From Planctomycetaceae bacterium (lineage in GTDB: Bacteria; Planctomycetota; Planctomycetia; Planctomycetales; Planctomycetaceae): DNA of 6,500 bases. Below are positions 1 to 6,500 of this stretch, one piece after another (position 1 is the stretch's first letter; every line of letters begins with the position of its first letter). The position numbers were made by a program, and so were the translations under genes. Where the stretch lies: assembly GCA_947463775.1 (NCBI GenBank), contig CANHVD010000342.1, positions 1-6,500 on the forward strand, read 5' to 3'. The notes beneath the pieces were generated by a model. The model was not told the origin of the DNA. It searched no databases and saw only the letters and a program-made list of their open reading frames with translations.

Positions 1-116
1 GCTGAGGCTGTTTCACCTGCAGTTGGGGTCTGACCGCCGCACTGTTTTGCGGAGTAAGTGCTTAACACAACAGCCGCCAGCAGCAACGATCGGCAATTTA
101 GTAGAATCAACTTCAT
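1..116 (-). CDS. N-terminal part of an exported protein, product unknown (3' end beyond the left edge)
   Basis: Reading the minus strand from the ATG at 116-114 gives 38 codons with no stop before the window edge. The start is placed by three things: the ATG overlaps the TGA stop of the preceding gene as ATGA, the frame stays open, and the product begins as a secretory signal peptide. Residues 1-9 include a Lys at position 2 and an Arg at position 9, residues 10-18 are hydrophobic (SLLLAAVVL), and a polar stretch with small residues follows (STYSAKQCGG). Cleavage near the Ser-Ala at residues 22-23 is possible. A Cys at residue 26 lies where a lipoprotein cysteine might be, but the residues before it (A-K-Q) do not fit a lipobox. 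A GGA triplet 10 bases upstream is a weak possible ribosome site. Translation is probably coupled to the solute-binding gene. The mature domain is outside the window, so no function can be assigned. The competing minus-strand frame starting at 207 is a shadow inside the upstream gene. Confidence 0.72.
   Translation of the reverse strand, partial: MKLILLNCRSLLLAAVVLSTYSAKQCGGQTPTAGETAS
113..116 (-). promoter_or_regulatory. ATGA stop-start overlap (translational coupling)
   Basis: The TGA that ends the solute-binding gene (115-113) shares two bases with the ATG (116-114) of the next gene. Such four-base overlaps usually mean coupled translation by terminating ribosomes, and they decide the start of the downstream gene here. 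The only possible ribosome site is a weak GGA at 129-127. Confidence 0.7.
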
Positions 117-2755
117 GGTCGCACGATCCAGCGTTCAACGTTCTGATATGTAGACAGAGGACGTTCGGGCATACCGATGATGGATTTTCGCCATACGGCG
201 AAGTCATCGACTTCCCAAAGCGGAATCAGAAACGCTTCCGCAGCGATATGATTGTGAATAGTAAACAGTCGCGTCTGCGCATCCTGGAAGCTTGAGGCAT
301 AGTCCAGATTGATCAGCTCCTGGCGCATCCAGTCAGGAAACATTCCGAGGCGGCTCATTTCCAGAGAGTTGTCATTGGCCAGTAGTGGCCAAAGCTCAAG
401 CAGCGGTTCTTCCATTCGAACGCGACGATAACACATGTCCCATTCGCCATCTGTCAGAGGCTCCCCGGGCTGATCACCTTTGACGAGATCCACTTCAAAG
501 CCGATCTTCTGCCAATAGAGCATGATTCGCTCTGCAGCAGCGATGCAGGTTGGCTCAGGCTCAACAACGAATCTCAGACGCGGCAACTTGATGTAGTCGA
601 CCTTGGTTTCAGCTCGGAATACTTCTGGCTCAAAGGCTTCTTTCTTCTTCTTTGCTTCCGCTCGAGCGGCGTCCGTCAGCTTGGTCAATTCTGCCAGCTG
701 AAGCTGTCGCTCGGCCGCAAAACGCAATGCGTAGGCCAGTCGTATATTGTAAGCCGGTGGAACTTCGTTTGGTTCCGTTGCATAGCTTTCCAGATGCCAC
801 GCTGCACTCGTAGGTCGGCCGTGCTGCATCGTATCGTCCTTCAGGACAATCGATTTCAGAATTCCTTCGCGATTGACAGCAAACGAGAGGGCTCTTCGCA
901 TCTGTGCATTCACGATGCGGTCAGACATCGGGTTAAAAGCAATGACATGCGTCATTGGAATAGCGTACTGCTTCGTTGTGAACTCGCTGGAAGCTTTGAA
1001 TGCATCAACTTCGCTGGGAAGCAGATGTGGCAAGTAATCCAGTTCTCCACGAATCATACTCTGCAGCAGCTTATCACGGCTGCCGAAACGAACCTCCTGA
1101 ACTTCAGCGACATGGTACTGACTCCCGTCCAGGCCATCTGGTTCCGGCGTGTTGCGCATGAACACGCGGCCTGTGTCGTCCGACGCAGCTTTTCGAAAAC
1201 GAGTCGACAAGACGGCAGGTAACGGTGAAGTTCCGGAGCCATCAGCTGTCACGGCAGCGTTATCTGTATCTATGGCTGTGCGATTGGCTGTTGCCGCATC
1301 GATGTTCTCCGTGAGGGCCTGTTGGGGAAACCCGGTCACGGGAAACCTAAGCAACGATTCGATGTTCAGGGGCACGCGAGAAAAACGAATTCGAAGCTGA
1401 GTCGGGGATCTGACGGAGATTTCTTTTACGAATGAAGACAGTCTTGAGCTGAAAAAAGGGCTGGACTCATCAATTCGATGTCCCAATGCTTCGGCCACTG
1501 TGTTTGCGGTCAGAACGGGCTGTGATTGCCAGTGTGGTCGAGTTTCTCTTAACGAAAAAATTACTTCTCGACCAAGATCTGCCGGATCCCAGATTTCGAA
1601 ATAACTGGAGCGGAAATAGGTCAGCTCATCGGCAGCAGAAGGCTCAAATAGTGGAACCTCAATCAGTTCCGTTAGTCGCTCTCGCGATTCCTGAGGCACA
1701 GGGAAAATCTGTTTATCATTGTCCGAGTCTTCAACACCGACACGCAGCACCTGATGGCGAGCCACAATACGTGAGAAGGCCGCCTTTTCGTTACCTTGAA
1801 GCGGCAGCACAGTACTCGCCTTCCATGCGAGCTTTGCTGCTGCAGGAAAATCACGCTGTTGGTACTGCTGTTCTGCAGTTTCCAGAAGCGTTACAACCAG
1901 TTGCTGCAGACGATTCTTTGACTGCGGAACAAGTTCGTGGTCAGGCACGACTTTTTCTATTCGCGAGATCAGATATCGGACCTTGCGATAGTCTTCCTTG
2001 TCCATCGCATCCTGAATCATCGGTCCAACAATCTGACCGAAGCGAGGACGCAGTTCCGGGTTCTGAAGATTTCGAGCTGCTGCTTCGTCCAGTAGTGCGA
2101 GAGCCGCATAAGCATCACCTTCATTGGCTCGGATTGTGGATTCCGCAAGGATCAGTTGCTCAAATCGAGGAACAGATTTTTCCCAGTTCGGAATTTCCCT
2201 TTCGACATTCAGTAAAAGTTCATACGCCTTCCGGATGTCCCCTTCTTTGATGAGTTCATCAACTCGGAGCAGGATCAGATCTTCAAAGAGAAGAATATGG
2301 TCAATTGCTGACATCGGGAGGCTGTATTCGGTCAGCTGGTCCCCAATCAAGGTTACCACGACTCTCTGCAGTTCCTTCATCCGCTTAACTCGCTCTTCTC
2401 GCTCCTTCTGATTCTGAGGCTTGCTGGTTTCGAGTTTCTTATACTCCTCAGCCATCTTCTTCAGAGTATCCGGGCGAGGAAAGATCGGATTCACAACAAT
2501 GACCGTACGGTCCTCAGGTGCGGCGGCGGGCAGGACGATCCAGTCGAATTCTTTGTCGTTTTCATCGGCCGTAAACAACTCTTCGGCGGTCGGGATCGGC
2601 ATGTCTGCAAGTTTGGGCAACTCGGTGCGATCGACTTTTTCATCTGCAATCGCATTGCCGATGACGATAAACAGCAAACCAACGGCAGCAAGACGCATGG
2701 GAGAACTCACACACCGTCGGAGGCTTCGCACAGGATGACGCAGATTTTGACTCAT
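113..2755 (-). CDS. Exported family-5 extracellular solute-binding protein with an N-terminal helical repeat region
   Basis: The 880-residue product has a signal peptide: basic residues 6-21, a hydrophobic core at about 22-34, and probable cleavage after A-I-A at residue 37. Residues 40-110 are proline- and acid-rich. Residues 110-330 are charged, helix-forming and TPR-like (for example RKAYELLLNVEREIP at 175-189 and YQQRDFPAAAKLAWKAS at 298-314). From about 335 to the end it resembles SBP_bac_5 (DppA/OppA/NikA type) proteins: a first strand VLRVGV (336-341), a GREVIFSLRE segment (395-404) followed by TANTVAEAL (416-424), the family-typical MRRALSFAVNREGILKSIV (619-637), an IGFEVDLV strand (751-758), and AFLIPLWEVDDF near the end (841-852). 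The SBP part, about 545 residues, is close to normal length, but carries a low-complexity insert (481-515) and a Lys/Glu-rich insert (685-715). Known family members bind peptides or metal chelates for ABC importers. No permease or ATPase is visible here, so the ligand and role are open. The ATG at 2755 is preferred, with weak SD support. An internal ATG at 2698 would give a shorter, more usual signal peptide. The upstream gap is 53 bases, and the downstream gene overlaps by 4 bases. Confidence 0.85.
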   Translation of the reverse strand: MSQNLRHPVRSLRRCVSSPMRLAAVGLLFIVIGNAIADEKVDRTELPKLADMPIPTAEELFTADENDKEFDWIVLPAAAPEDRTVIVVNPIFPRPDTLKKMAEEYKKLETSKPQNQKEREERVKRMKELQRVVVTLIGDQLTEYSLPMSAIDHILLFEDLILLRVDELIKEGDIRKAYELLLNVEREIPNWEKSVPRFEQLILAESTIRANEGDAYAALALLDEAAARNLQNPELRPRFGQIVGPMIQDAMDKEDYRKVRYLISRIEKVVPDHELVPQSKNRLQQLVVTLLETAEQQYQQRDFPAAAKLAWKASTVLPLQGNEKAAFSRIVARHQVLRVGVEDSDNDKQIFPVPQESRERLTELIEVPLFEPSAADELTYFRSSYFEIWDPADLGREVIFSLRETRPHWQSQPVLTANTVAEALGHRIDESSPFFSSRLSSFVKEISVRSPTQLRIRFSRVPLNIESLLRFPVTGFPQQALTENIDAATANRTAIDTDNAAVTADGSGTSPLPAVLSTRFRKAASDDTGRVFMRNTPEPDGLDGSQYHVAEVQEVRFGSRDKLLQSMIRGELDYLPHLLPSEVDAFKASSEFTTKQYAIPMTHVIAFNPMSDRIVNAQMRRALSFAVNREGILKSIVLKDDTMQHGRPTSAAWHLESYATEPNEVPPAYNIRLAYALRFAAERQLQLAELTKLTDAARAEAKKKKEAFEPEVFRAETKVDYIKLPRLRFVVEPEPTCIAAAERIMLYWQKIGFEVDLVKGDQPGEPLTDGEWDMCYRRVRMEEPLLELWPLLANDNSLEMSRLGMFPDWMRQELINLDYASSFQDAQTRLFTIHNHIAAEAFLIPLWEVDDFAVWRKSIIGMPERPLSTYQNVERWIVRP

Positions 2756-2808
2756 GTCGTTTCTTCGAGAACATCCGACTGTGTAAACAGGATCAGGGGG
2801 AAATCTGA
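2756..2808 (-). other. Short intergenic gap, no terminator seen
   Basis: These 53 bases separate the propeller stop (TAG at 2811-2809) from the ATG of the solute-binding gene. Only four-base stems can be drawn and there is no T-run, so transcription probably reads through. No strong Shine-Dalgarno sequence precedes the ATG; the nearest purine-rich stretch is GAAGAAACGAC directly before it. Confidence 0.6.
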
Positions 2809-5800
2809 CTACAAAGAGCTTGGGTCAATTTGGTACAGGCTGCCGTCATAGCCAACAACGAGAGTCTGGCCATTGATCACCAGAGGACCTTGTTGAACCA
2901 ACTGGCCAAGTGATCTGGAACCGAGCGTCGTTGCAGCGGTTGCATCCAGCTTTATCAGCATTCCGTCTCGTCGTACCGCCAGAAATCCGTCACTCAATGC
3001 CAGCGGATTTCCTGCCAGCGGATTTCCATCCAGAGGAAAAACACCCGTTTGAGGCAGTGAATTTTCAATATGGAAGACCTTAACTTCCTGATTCGCCACC
3101 TCGACAAAAACATACTCTCCAGCGATCTTCGGTGTCGCACTGGGAACGCCACCCAGATCAATCTGAGCGAGGATCTCGAGGCTGGATGCCTGCATCAGCA
3201 GCAGTTTGCCCTCGACAGTGGCCACAAACAGAAAACCATTGGCAGAGGCCGGTGGCACTTCGATGATTTGAGGCATTTTCGTCACACTGACCTCCGTCAA
3301 CTGAGGCCTTGGTGTTGCTCTGTACTCAACTCGAATAAACGAGTTGTCACCGGTTACGGCCAGAATCTGATTCGCTGAGATTGCAGTCAGCGATTTCCAT
3401 GGTTGTTGACCATCAGCCGTTTGGGACGAACGATAATCTTCGGCAGGTTTTCCTCCTGCAGTGGCTGAAATATGCAACCGTCCGGGCATCGCAAAGACGA
3501 CACCGCCATCGAGTGTCACCGGAGCAATCTGCGGACTGTCCGGGAGCACCCATTTTCGTTCCAGTTGTCCGGTGTTTGTAAAGGTCCACATTGAAGGTTC
3601 AGGGCTGCCGCACCAGGCGGCCGGACGACCGTCTTTCAGAACAACTCCTTCAACCGCAGTAGAGAGTTTGTCCGGCAGCCTAAAGCGACTAACCGACTCC
3701 ATTGTAAAACCACCAGATTGGACTTCCGACATCTGGGCTCGATAGGTTTCACCGTAATCGGTAACTGCCAAAAGCGACTGACCGCCAGCCGAAGGAGCCA
3801 GGGCAACGACGTTTGACCCCAGCACAGTTCGCCACGTTCCCTTCATCTGTTCACGATCAGCACGGGTCAGGAATGTCGAGTTTGAATTCGGATTGCGTGT
3901 TGTCAGATAGACCGCTTCGTCGGCGAATTGGATAGGCTGCAAATGAATGCCTTCAGCCGTGATTCCCGGATCCAGCAGCACTGTGTTCGTTCGAGTTTGA
4001 AATTTACGAAGATCGCGCCCGCCCATCCACAACTGGCCCCCGGGACCGGCTAAGAGAAACATCTTCGTTTGTAGTCCTTCTTCAAGCTGATTGGCTCCGA
4101 CTTTTGCCAGTGGCGGTTGTCCGGCGTCGTCCGTAACTCGAAAGGCCGTGACTCGCTGAGGTGTCGACGGCACAAACAGCTCGTAACCTCGCAGCAGACA
4201 AGGGTCGTTCACCTGTCCATCAACACTGTCTTCAGAAACAGAACTAAGTTGTCCGGCATCATCCATCTGCAATGTTTGGATACGTGCTTTGTCTGCAGCA
4301 TTGTTATCCACCATCAAAAAATAACGCCCGGCCGTGACCATTGGGGACTTGATGCTGCCGGTCAAATGTGGGATGTAGGATACGGCAAGACAAGCAAATG
4401 GGTTGAGCCCGATCGTGTAGACCATTGTCTGATCACCCGGAATCACCAGACGCAGCGAGTCACTGGAAACGGCAGGAGGCCCGATGACGGACTGTGAGAA
4501 CTTCAGCTTCGCAATGGCTCGCCCATTATTGGCGGCGATCTGCCAGAGTTCACCAGCCTGAGTTGTTACGTAGAAATTGTCGGCAATCAAAGTCGGCGCA
4601 CCTGTCGGACGGCTTTCGACACCCTGACGCCACAACAGTTGCCCATCTTTCTGGGACAACATCTGCAGTTCTTCGGACATGGTGCTGTAGACCAGCACTC
4701 CCGCAGGATCAATAACTTTGACTGGCATTGGTGAGAATGGTGCGTTGTCACCAATTGGACGTCGCCAAAGCGGAGAGCCCGTGTCCGAATCAACGGCAAA
4801 ACAACTGTCCATACCGAACGAAAAGACAGCACGGCCCTGGGACGAAAGATCCGTTGTTGCCTGAGTTCTTAGCGTCAGAGCCAGCGAAGGAAGAACCAGC
4901 TCATTTTCAGCGGGGCCAAGTCCATCTTTTCCGATTTCCGTGCGGACGACAAATTCCTTCTCCCTCCCCAGAATATCCTGCAGAAGTTTGGAGACATCCT
5001 TGTCATCCTTCAGCAATGGATATTTGGTGATGAGATCGTTGCGGGCACCGATGGCCCCCATTGTATCGCCCGCTTCGAGTTGTTCTTTGACCTTTGTCAG
5101 TGTTCCAAGGAAGTCATTCTTCTTAGCGACGGAGGCTGATGCCATTCGTTGCCGATCCACCAGAGCTTGCTCGCGAGCCGGATTAATTCCACCTTCTCCC
5201 GAATACTTCCTTAGCAATTCAAGAGATTCCAGACTGACGTCCAGTGCTTCCTGGGATTGTGCAACTTCTGCCACAAAAGCACCGGCATAAGTCAGTCGTT
5301 CAGCATATCGCTTGAGGTTATCTTTCTCAGCATCAAAGCCTTCCAATTCACGACACTCTTCAATGAGGCTCTTCAATTCTTTCAGGCCTCGAATTACGTC
5401 TGGAGTTTCTGTCAGAATGAACTTTTCAACGCGAGCCCGATGCAGGCCAATTTTGGCCACCGGAGTCATACTTGTTTTGGGATAGATTGAGATGAATCTC
5501 TCGAATTGTCCTTCGGCATCAAGATACTTCTGAAGATTCAGAGAAGCGGTCGCTTCCTTGATCAGTCGATCCTCTGTGTTTCGAGCATTGATGAACCAGA
5601 AAATCGCCGCCAAAATCGATCCGCCGACAGTGCAGCCAACCAGCAGCATCACGACTGGCGAGCGTGCAATCTTCTGCTGACCGGGACGTTCCGGCCCCCC
5701 AGTCAGTTTCTCGGCAAGTTCGCTCAGTTTTCCGCGGCGAAGCTGTCTACGCGCCTTCTCGCTGATGACCTCGCGAGATTCCTCGCGATCATCGACTTCC

Positions 5801-5850
5801 ACCTCTTCAACATCATCGTCATATTCTTCAGATGCCACTTTTGATTCCAC
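2809..5850 (-). CDS. Membrane-anchored TPR-like and PQQ/BamB-like beta-propeller protein
   Basis: The 1013-residue product has four parts. Residues 1-30 are strongly acidic (DDDVEEVEVDD at 11-21) and are followed by a basic stretch (RRQLRRGK, 34-41). Residues 64-88 form a single membrane helix (VVMLLVGCTVGGSILAAIFW); the basic residues before it suggest a cytoplasmic N-terminus. Residues 93-300 are helical and TPR-like, with a tetratricopeptide-style start (ATASLNLQKYLDAEGQFERF, 100-119). Residues 320-1013 form repeated beta-sheet blades with PQQ-like motifs of the type FAVDSDTGSPLWRR (351-364), LQMLSQKDGQLLWR (395-408) and GSLYQIDPSSL at the C-terminus. The propeller is probably periplasmic. 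This layout matches scaffold proteins such as BamB-like or PQQ-repeat proteins more than a quinoprotein dehydrogenase, for which I see no catalytic or cofactor signature. The start is the GTG at 5850, because an in-frame TGA lies two codons upstream; a second GTG at 5838 is possible. No clear SD is seen. It lies 56 bases after exbD and 53 before the solute-binding gene, implying one operon. The partners are inferred, not shown. Confidence 0.85.
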   Translation of the reverse strand: MESKVASEEYDDDVEEVEVDDREESREVISEKARRQLRRGKLSELAEKLTGGPERPGQQKIARSPVVMLLVGCTVGGSILAAIFWFINARNTEDRLIKEATASLNLQKYLDAEGQFERFISIYPKTSMTPVAKIGLHRARVEKFILTETPDVIRGLKELKSLIEECRELEGFDAEKDNLKRYAERLTYAGAFVAEVAQSQEALDVSLESLELLRKYSGEGGINPAREQALVDRQRMASASVAKKNDFLGTLTKVKEQLEAGDTMGAIGARNDLITKYPLLKDDKDVSKLLQDILGREKEFVVRTEIGKDGLGPAENELVLPSLALTLRTQATTDLSSQGRAVFSFGMDSCFAVDSDTGSPLWRRPIGDNAPFSPMPVKVIDPAGVLVYSTMSEELQMLSQKDGQLLWRQGVESRPTGAPTLIADNFYVTTQAGELWQIAANNGRAIAKLKFSQSVIGPPAVSSDSLRLVIPGDQTMVYTIGLNPFACLAVSYIPHLTGSIKSPMVTAGRYFLMVDNNAADKARIQTLQMDDAGQLSSVSEDSVDGQVNDPCLLRGYELFVPSTPQRVTAFRVTDDAGQPPLAKVGANQLEEGLQTKMFLLAGPGGQLWMGGRDLRKFQTRTNTVLLDPGITAEGIHLQPIQFADEAVYLTTRNPNSNSTFLTRADREQMKGTWRTVLGSNVVALAPSAGGQSLLAVTDYGETYRAQMSEVQSGGFTMESVSRFRLPDKLSTAVEGVVLKDGRPAAWCGSPEPSMWTFTNTGQLERKWVLPDSPQIAPVTLDGGVVFAMPGRLHISATAGGKPAEDYRSSQTADGQQPWKSLTAISANQILAVTGDNSFIRVEYRATPRPQLTEVSVTKMPQIIEVPPASANGFLFVATVEGKLLLMQASSLEILAQIDLGGVPSATPKIAGEYVFVEVANQEVKVFHIENSLPQTGVFPLDGNPLAGNPLALSDGFLAVRRDGMLIKLDATAATTLGSRSLGQLVQQGPLVINGQTLVVGYDGSLYQIDPSSL
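2999..3028 (-). repeat. 15-bp tandem duplication inside the propeller gene
   Basis: Two adjacent 15-base copies (2999-3013 and 3014-3028) match at 14 of 15 positions. They are in frame and encode the doubled peptide GNPLAGNPLA at residues 942-951 in one of the last propeller blades. The duplication lengthens a loop or turn by five residues without breaking the frame. It looks like a recent slippage or duplication event. Confidence 0.85.
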
Positions 5851-5906
5851 TTCTCACTTGGGCGAGGCCGGAAAGACGGCGAAGCACACCAGACAAAAAA
5901 AATGAC
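5851..5906 (-). other. Short intergenic gap with a T8 run, no convincing terminator
   Basis: These 56 bases lie between the exbD stop and the GTG of the propeller gene. On the minus strand a run of eight T (5902-5895) begins four bases after the exbD TAA. The only stem before it is a five-base GAAAC/GTTTC pair (5932-5928 with 5916-5912) with an 11-base loop, located in the coding end and nine bases away from the T-run. This is too weak and too distant for a standard intrinsic terminator, but it could lower downstream expression. Confidence 0.5.
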
Positions 5907-6500
5907 TTACTGAAACTCCACGATCTTGTTTCGCACGCGAGTGAATCCGGCCTGCGTTGCCGCATCAATCACGATAATTCGCATTTCATGAATCGACTCC
6001 GGGTCGAGTTCAAGATCCAGATCACTGACTCCTGATGCTGCATTCTTCTCTGCCGTCAGGAGATCATAAATCTCCTGATAGGTCGTTGCCTTTTTGCTGT
6101 CGACATACATCACGTTATTGGGATCAACCTGGACTTTGACTCCCGGGCTTTCGTCCAGAGGCACCGTGACATTCAATGAGGCACCTTCAACATTCTTCGC
6201 TGGCGGAACGTCGAATGCCTTTTGCATGCTGAACGATGCCGTCACCATGAAGAAAATCAGAAGCTGGAACGTCACGTCGACTGCGGGTGTCAGGTCAATA
6301 AAGTCGTTCGGCGGTCCAGAACTTTTTCGAACGTACGGTACGTCGTCATCGTCGTCAACAGTGATCACTGGCGGCGCAGGAGCGACCTTCTTCTTTGGCT
6401 GTTCCGCCACGAAGTTTTCTGCCGCCCAGCGACTGGGCATGACGGCTGTCTGATTGACCGGAGCCGCTGAAGGCAGCTCAAGCCCCACATCATCGAATCC
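5907..6500 (-). CDS. ExbD/TolR-family biopolymer transport protein (5' end beyond the right edge)
   Basis: ExbD/TolR proteins pair with ExbB/TolQ proton channels in the inner membrane and pass proton-motive energy to periplasmic partners. The family signature is clear: NDFIDLTPAVDVTFQLLIFF followed by MVTASFS, a single membrane helix containing the essential proton-path Asp (Asp71 when counted from the GTG at 6488). After it comes a periplasmic domain of about 105 residues with the usual pattern: a strand (VKVQVDPNNVMYVD), a helix (TYQEIYDLL), a strand (MRIIVIDAATQ) and a final helix (GFTRVRNKIVEF). The N-terminal part is unusually long, about 60 residues before the helix against roughly 20 in E. 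coli, and has Pro/Ala/Lys-rich and Asp-run (VDDDDDV, 44-50) segments. The frame stays open to the window edge (GFDD before the GTG), so the true start may be outside; the GTG at 6488 and ATG at 6440 are internal candidates without a good SD. The gene is therefore given as 5'-partial. An ExbB/TolQ gene is expected next to it upstream. Confidence 0.92.
   Translation of the reverse strand, partial: GFDDVGLELPSAAPVNQTAVMPSRWAAENFVAEQPKKKVAPAPPVITVDDDDDVPYVRKSSGPPNDFIDLTPAVDVTFQLLIFFMVTASFSMQKAFDVPPAKNVEGASLNVTVPLDESPGVKVQVDPNNVMYVDSKKATTYQEIYDLLTAEKNAASGVSDLDLELDPESIHEMRIIVIDAATQAGFTRVRNKIVEFQ

Noticed and set aside
37..52. Hairpin CCGCA-6-TGCGG as a possible terminator after the solute-binding gene
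   Set aside because: The stem has only five base pairs, no T-run follows it on the minus strand, and it lies inside the new open frame starting at 116.
13..207. 64-codon minus-strand frame starting at 207
   Set aside because: It overlaps the end of the solute-binding gene, has no signal peptide or ribosome site, and ends at 13. The frame from 116 has a much better start context.
1486..2250. 254-codon open frame on the plus strand
   Set aside because: It lies wholly antisense to the solute-binding gene, whose minus-strand frame shows clear family motifs. Its product is rich in Gln, Arg and Pro with no recognisable domain.
2698..2755. Arg-Arg in the solute-binding protein leader as a Tat signal
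   Set aside because: The residues after the Arg pair (C-V-S-S) lack the hydrophobic residues of the Tat consensus, and the leader fits an ordinary Sec signal peptide.
2809..5850. Quinoprotein (PQQ-dependent) dehydrogenase
   Set aside because: The blades are PQQ-like, but I see no cofactor-binding or catalytic signature, and the TPR-like and membrane parts point to a scaffold.
5867..5880. GCCG/CGGC hairpin before the propeller gene
   Set aside because: A four-base stem with a six-base loop is expected by chance in this composition.

Overview
The window holds one transcription unit. Every supportable gene is on the minus strand, so it reads from right to left. In order of transcription: (1) an ExbD/TolR-family proton-motive-force protein, cut off at its 5' end by the right edge of the window; (2) a 1013-residue single-pass membrane protein with an acidic cytoplasmic tail, a helical (TPR-like) segment and a large PQQ/BamB-like beta-propeller; (3) an 880-residue exported protein made of a helical repeat region followed by a family-5 (oligopeptide/nickel type) extracellular solute-binding fold; (4) the first 38 codons of a fourth exported protein, whose ATG overlaps the stop of gene 3 as ATGA and which runs off the left edge. 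Coding density is very high. The only intergenic DNA is two gaps of 53 and 56 bases, neither with a convincing terminator, which supports co-transcription. No RNA genes, mobile elements, CRISPR arrays or origins were seen.

The likely source is a member of the Planctomycetota. The reasons are circumstantial: moderate GC content, an ExbD protein next to large PQQ-like propeller and TPR-type proteins, weak or absent Shine-Dalgarno sequences, a GTG start, and long low-complexity or charged extensions on otherwise familiar folds. This is an inference from gene style and was not tested by any search. Genus cannot be given.

Functionally the cluster looks like a cell-envelope module. ExbD-type proteins work with an ExbB/TolQ/MotA-type proton channel, which would be expected just beyond the right edge, and convert proton flow into mechanical work in the periplasm. 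Here the partners are not TonB/TolA or an outer-membrane receptor. They are a membrane-anchored propeller scaffold and a solute-binding protein with no ABC permease or ATPase in view. The most interesting reading is an undescribed ExbBD-powered envelope or uptake complex in which the solute-binding-like protein and the propeller are periplasmic parts. The function remains inferred.
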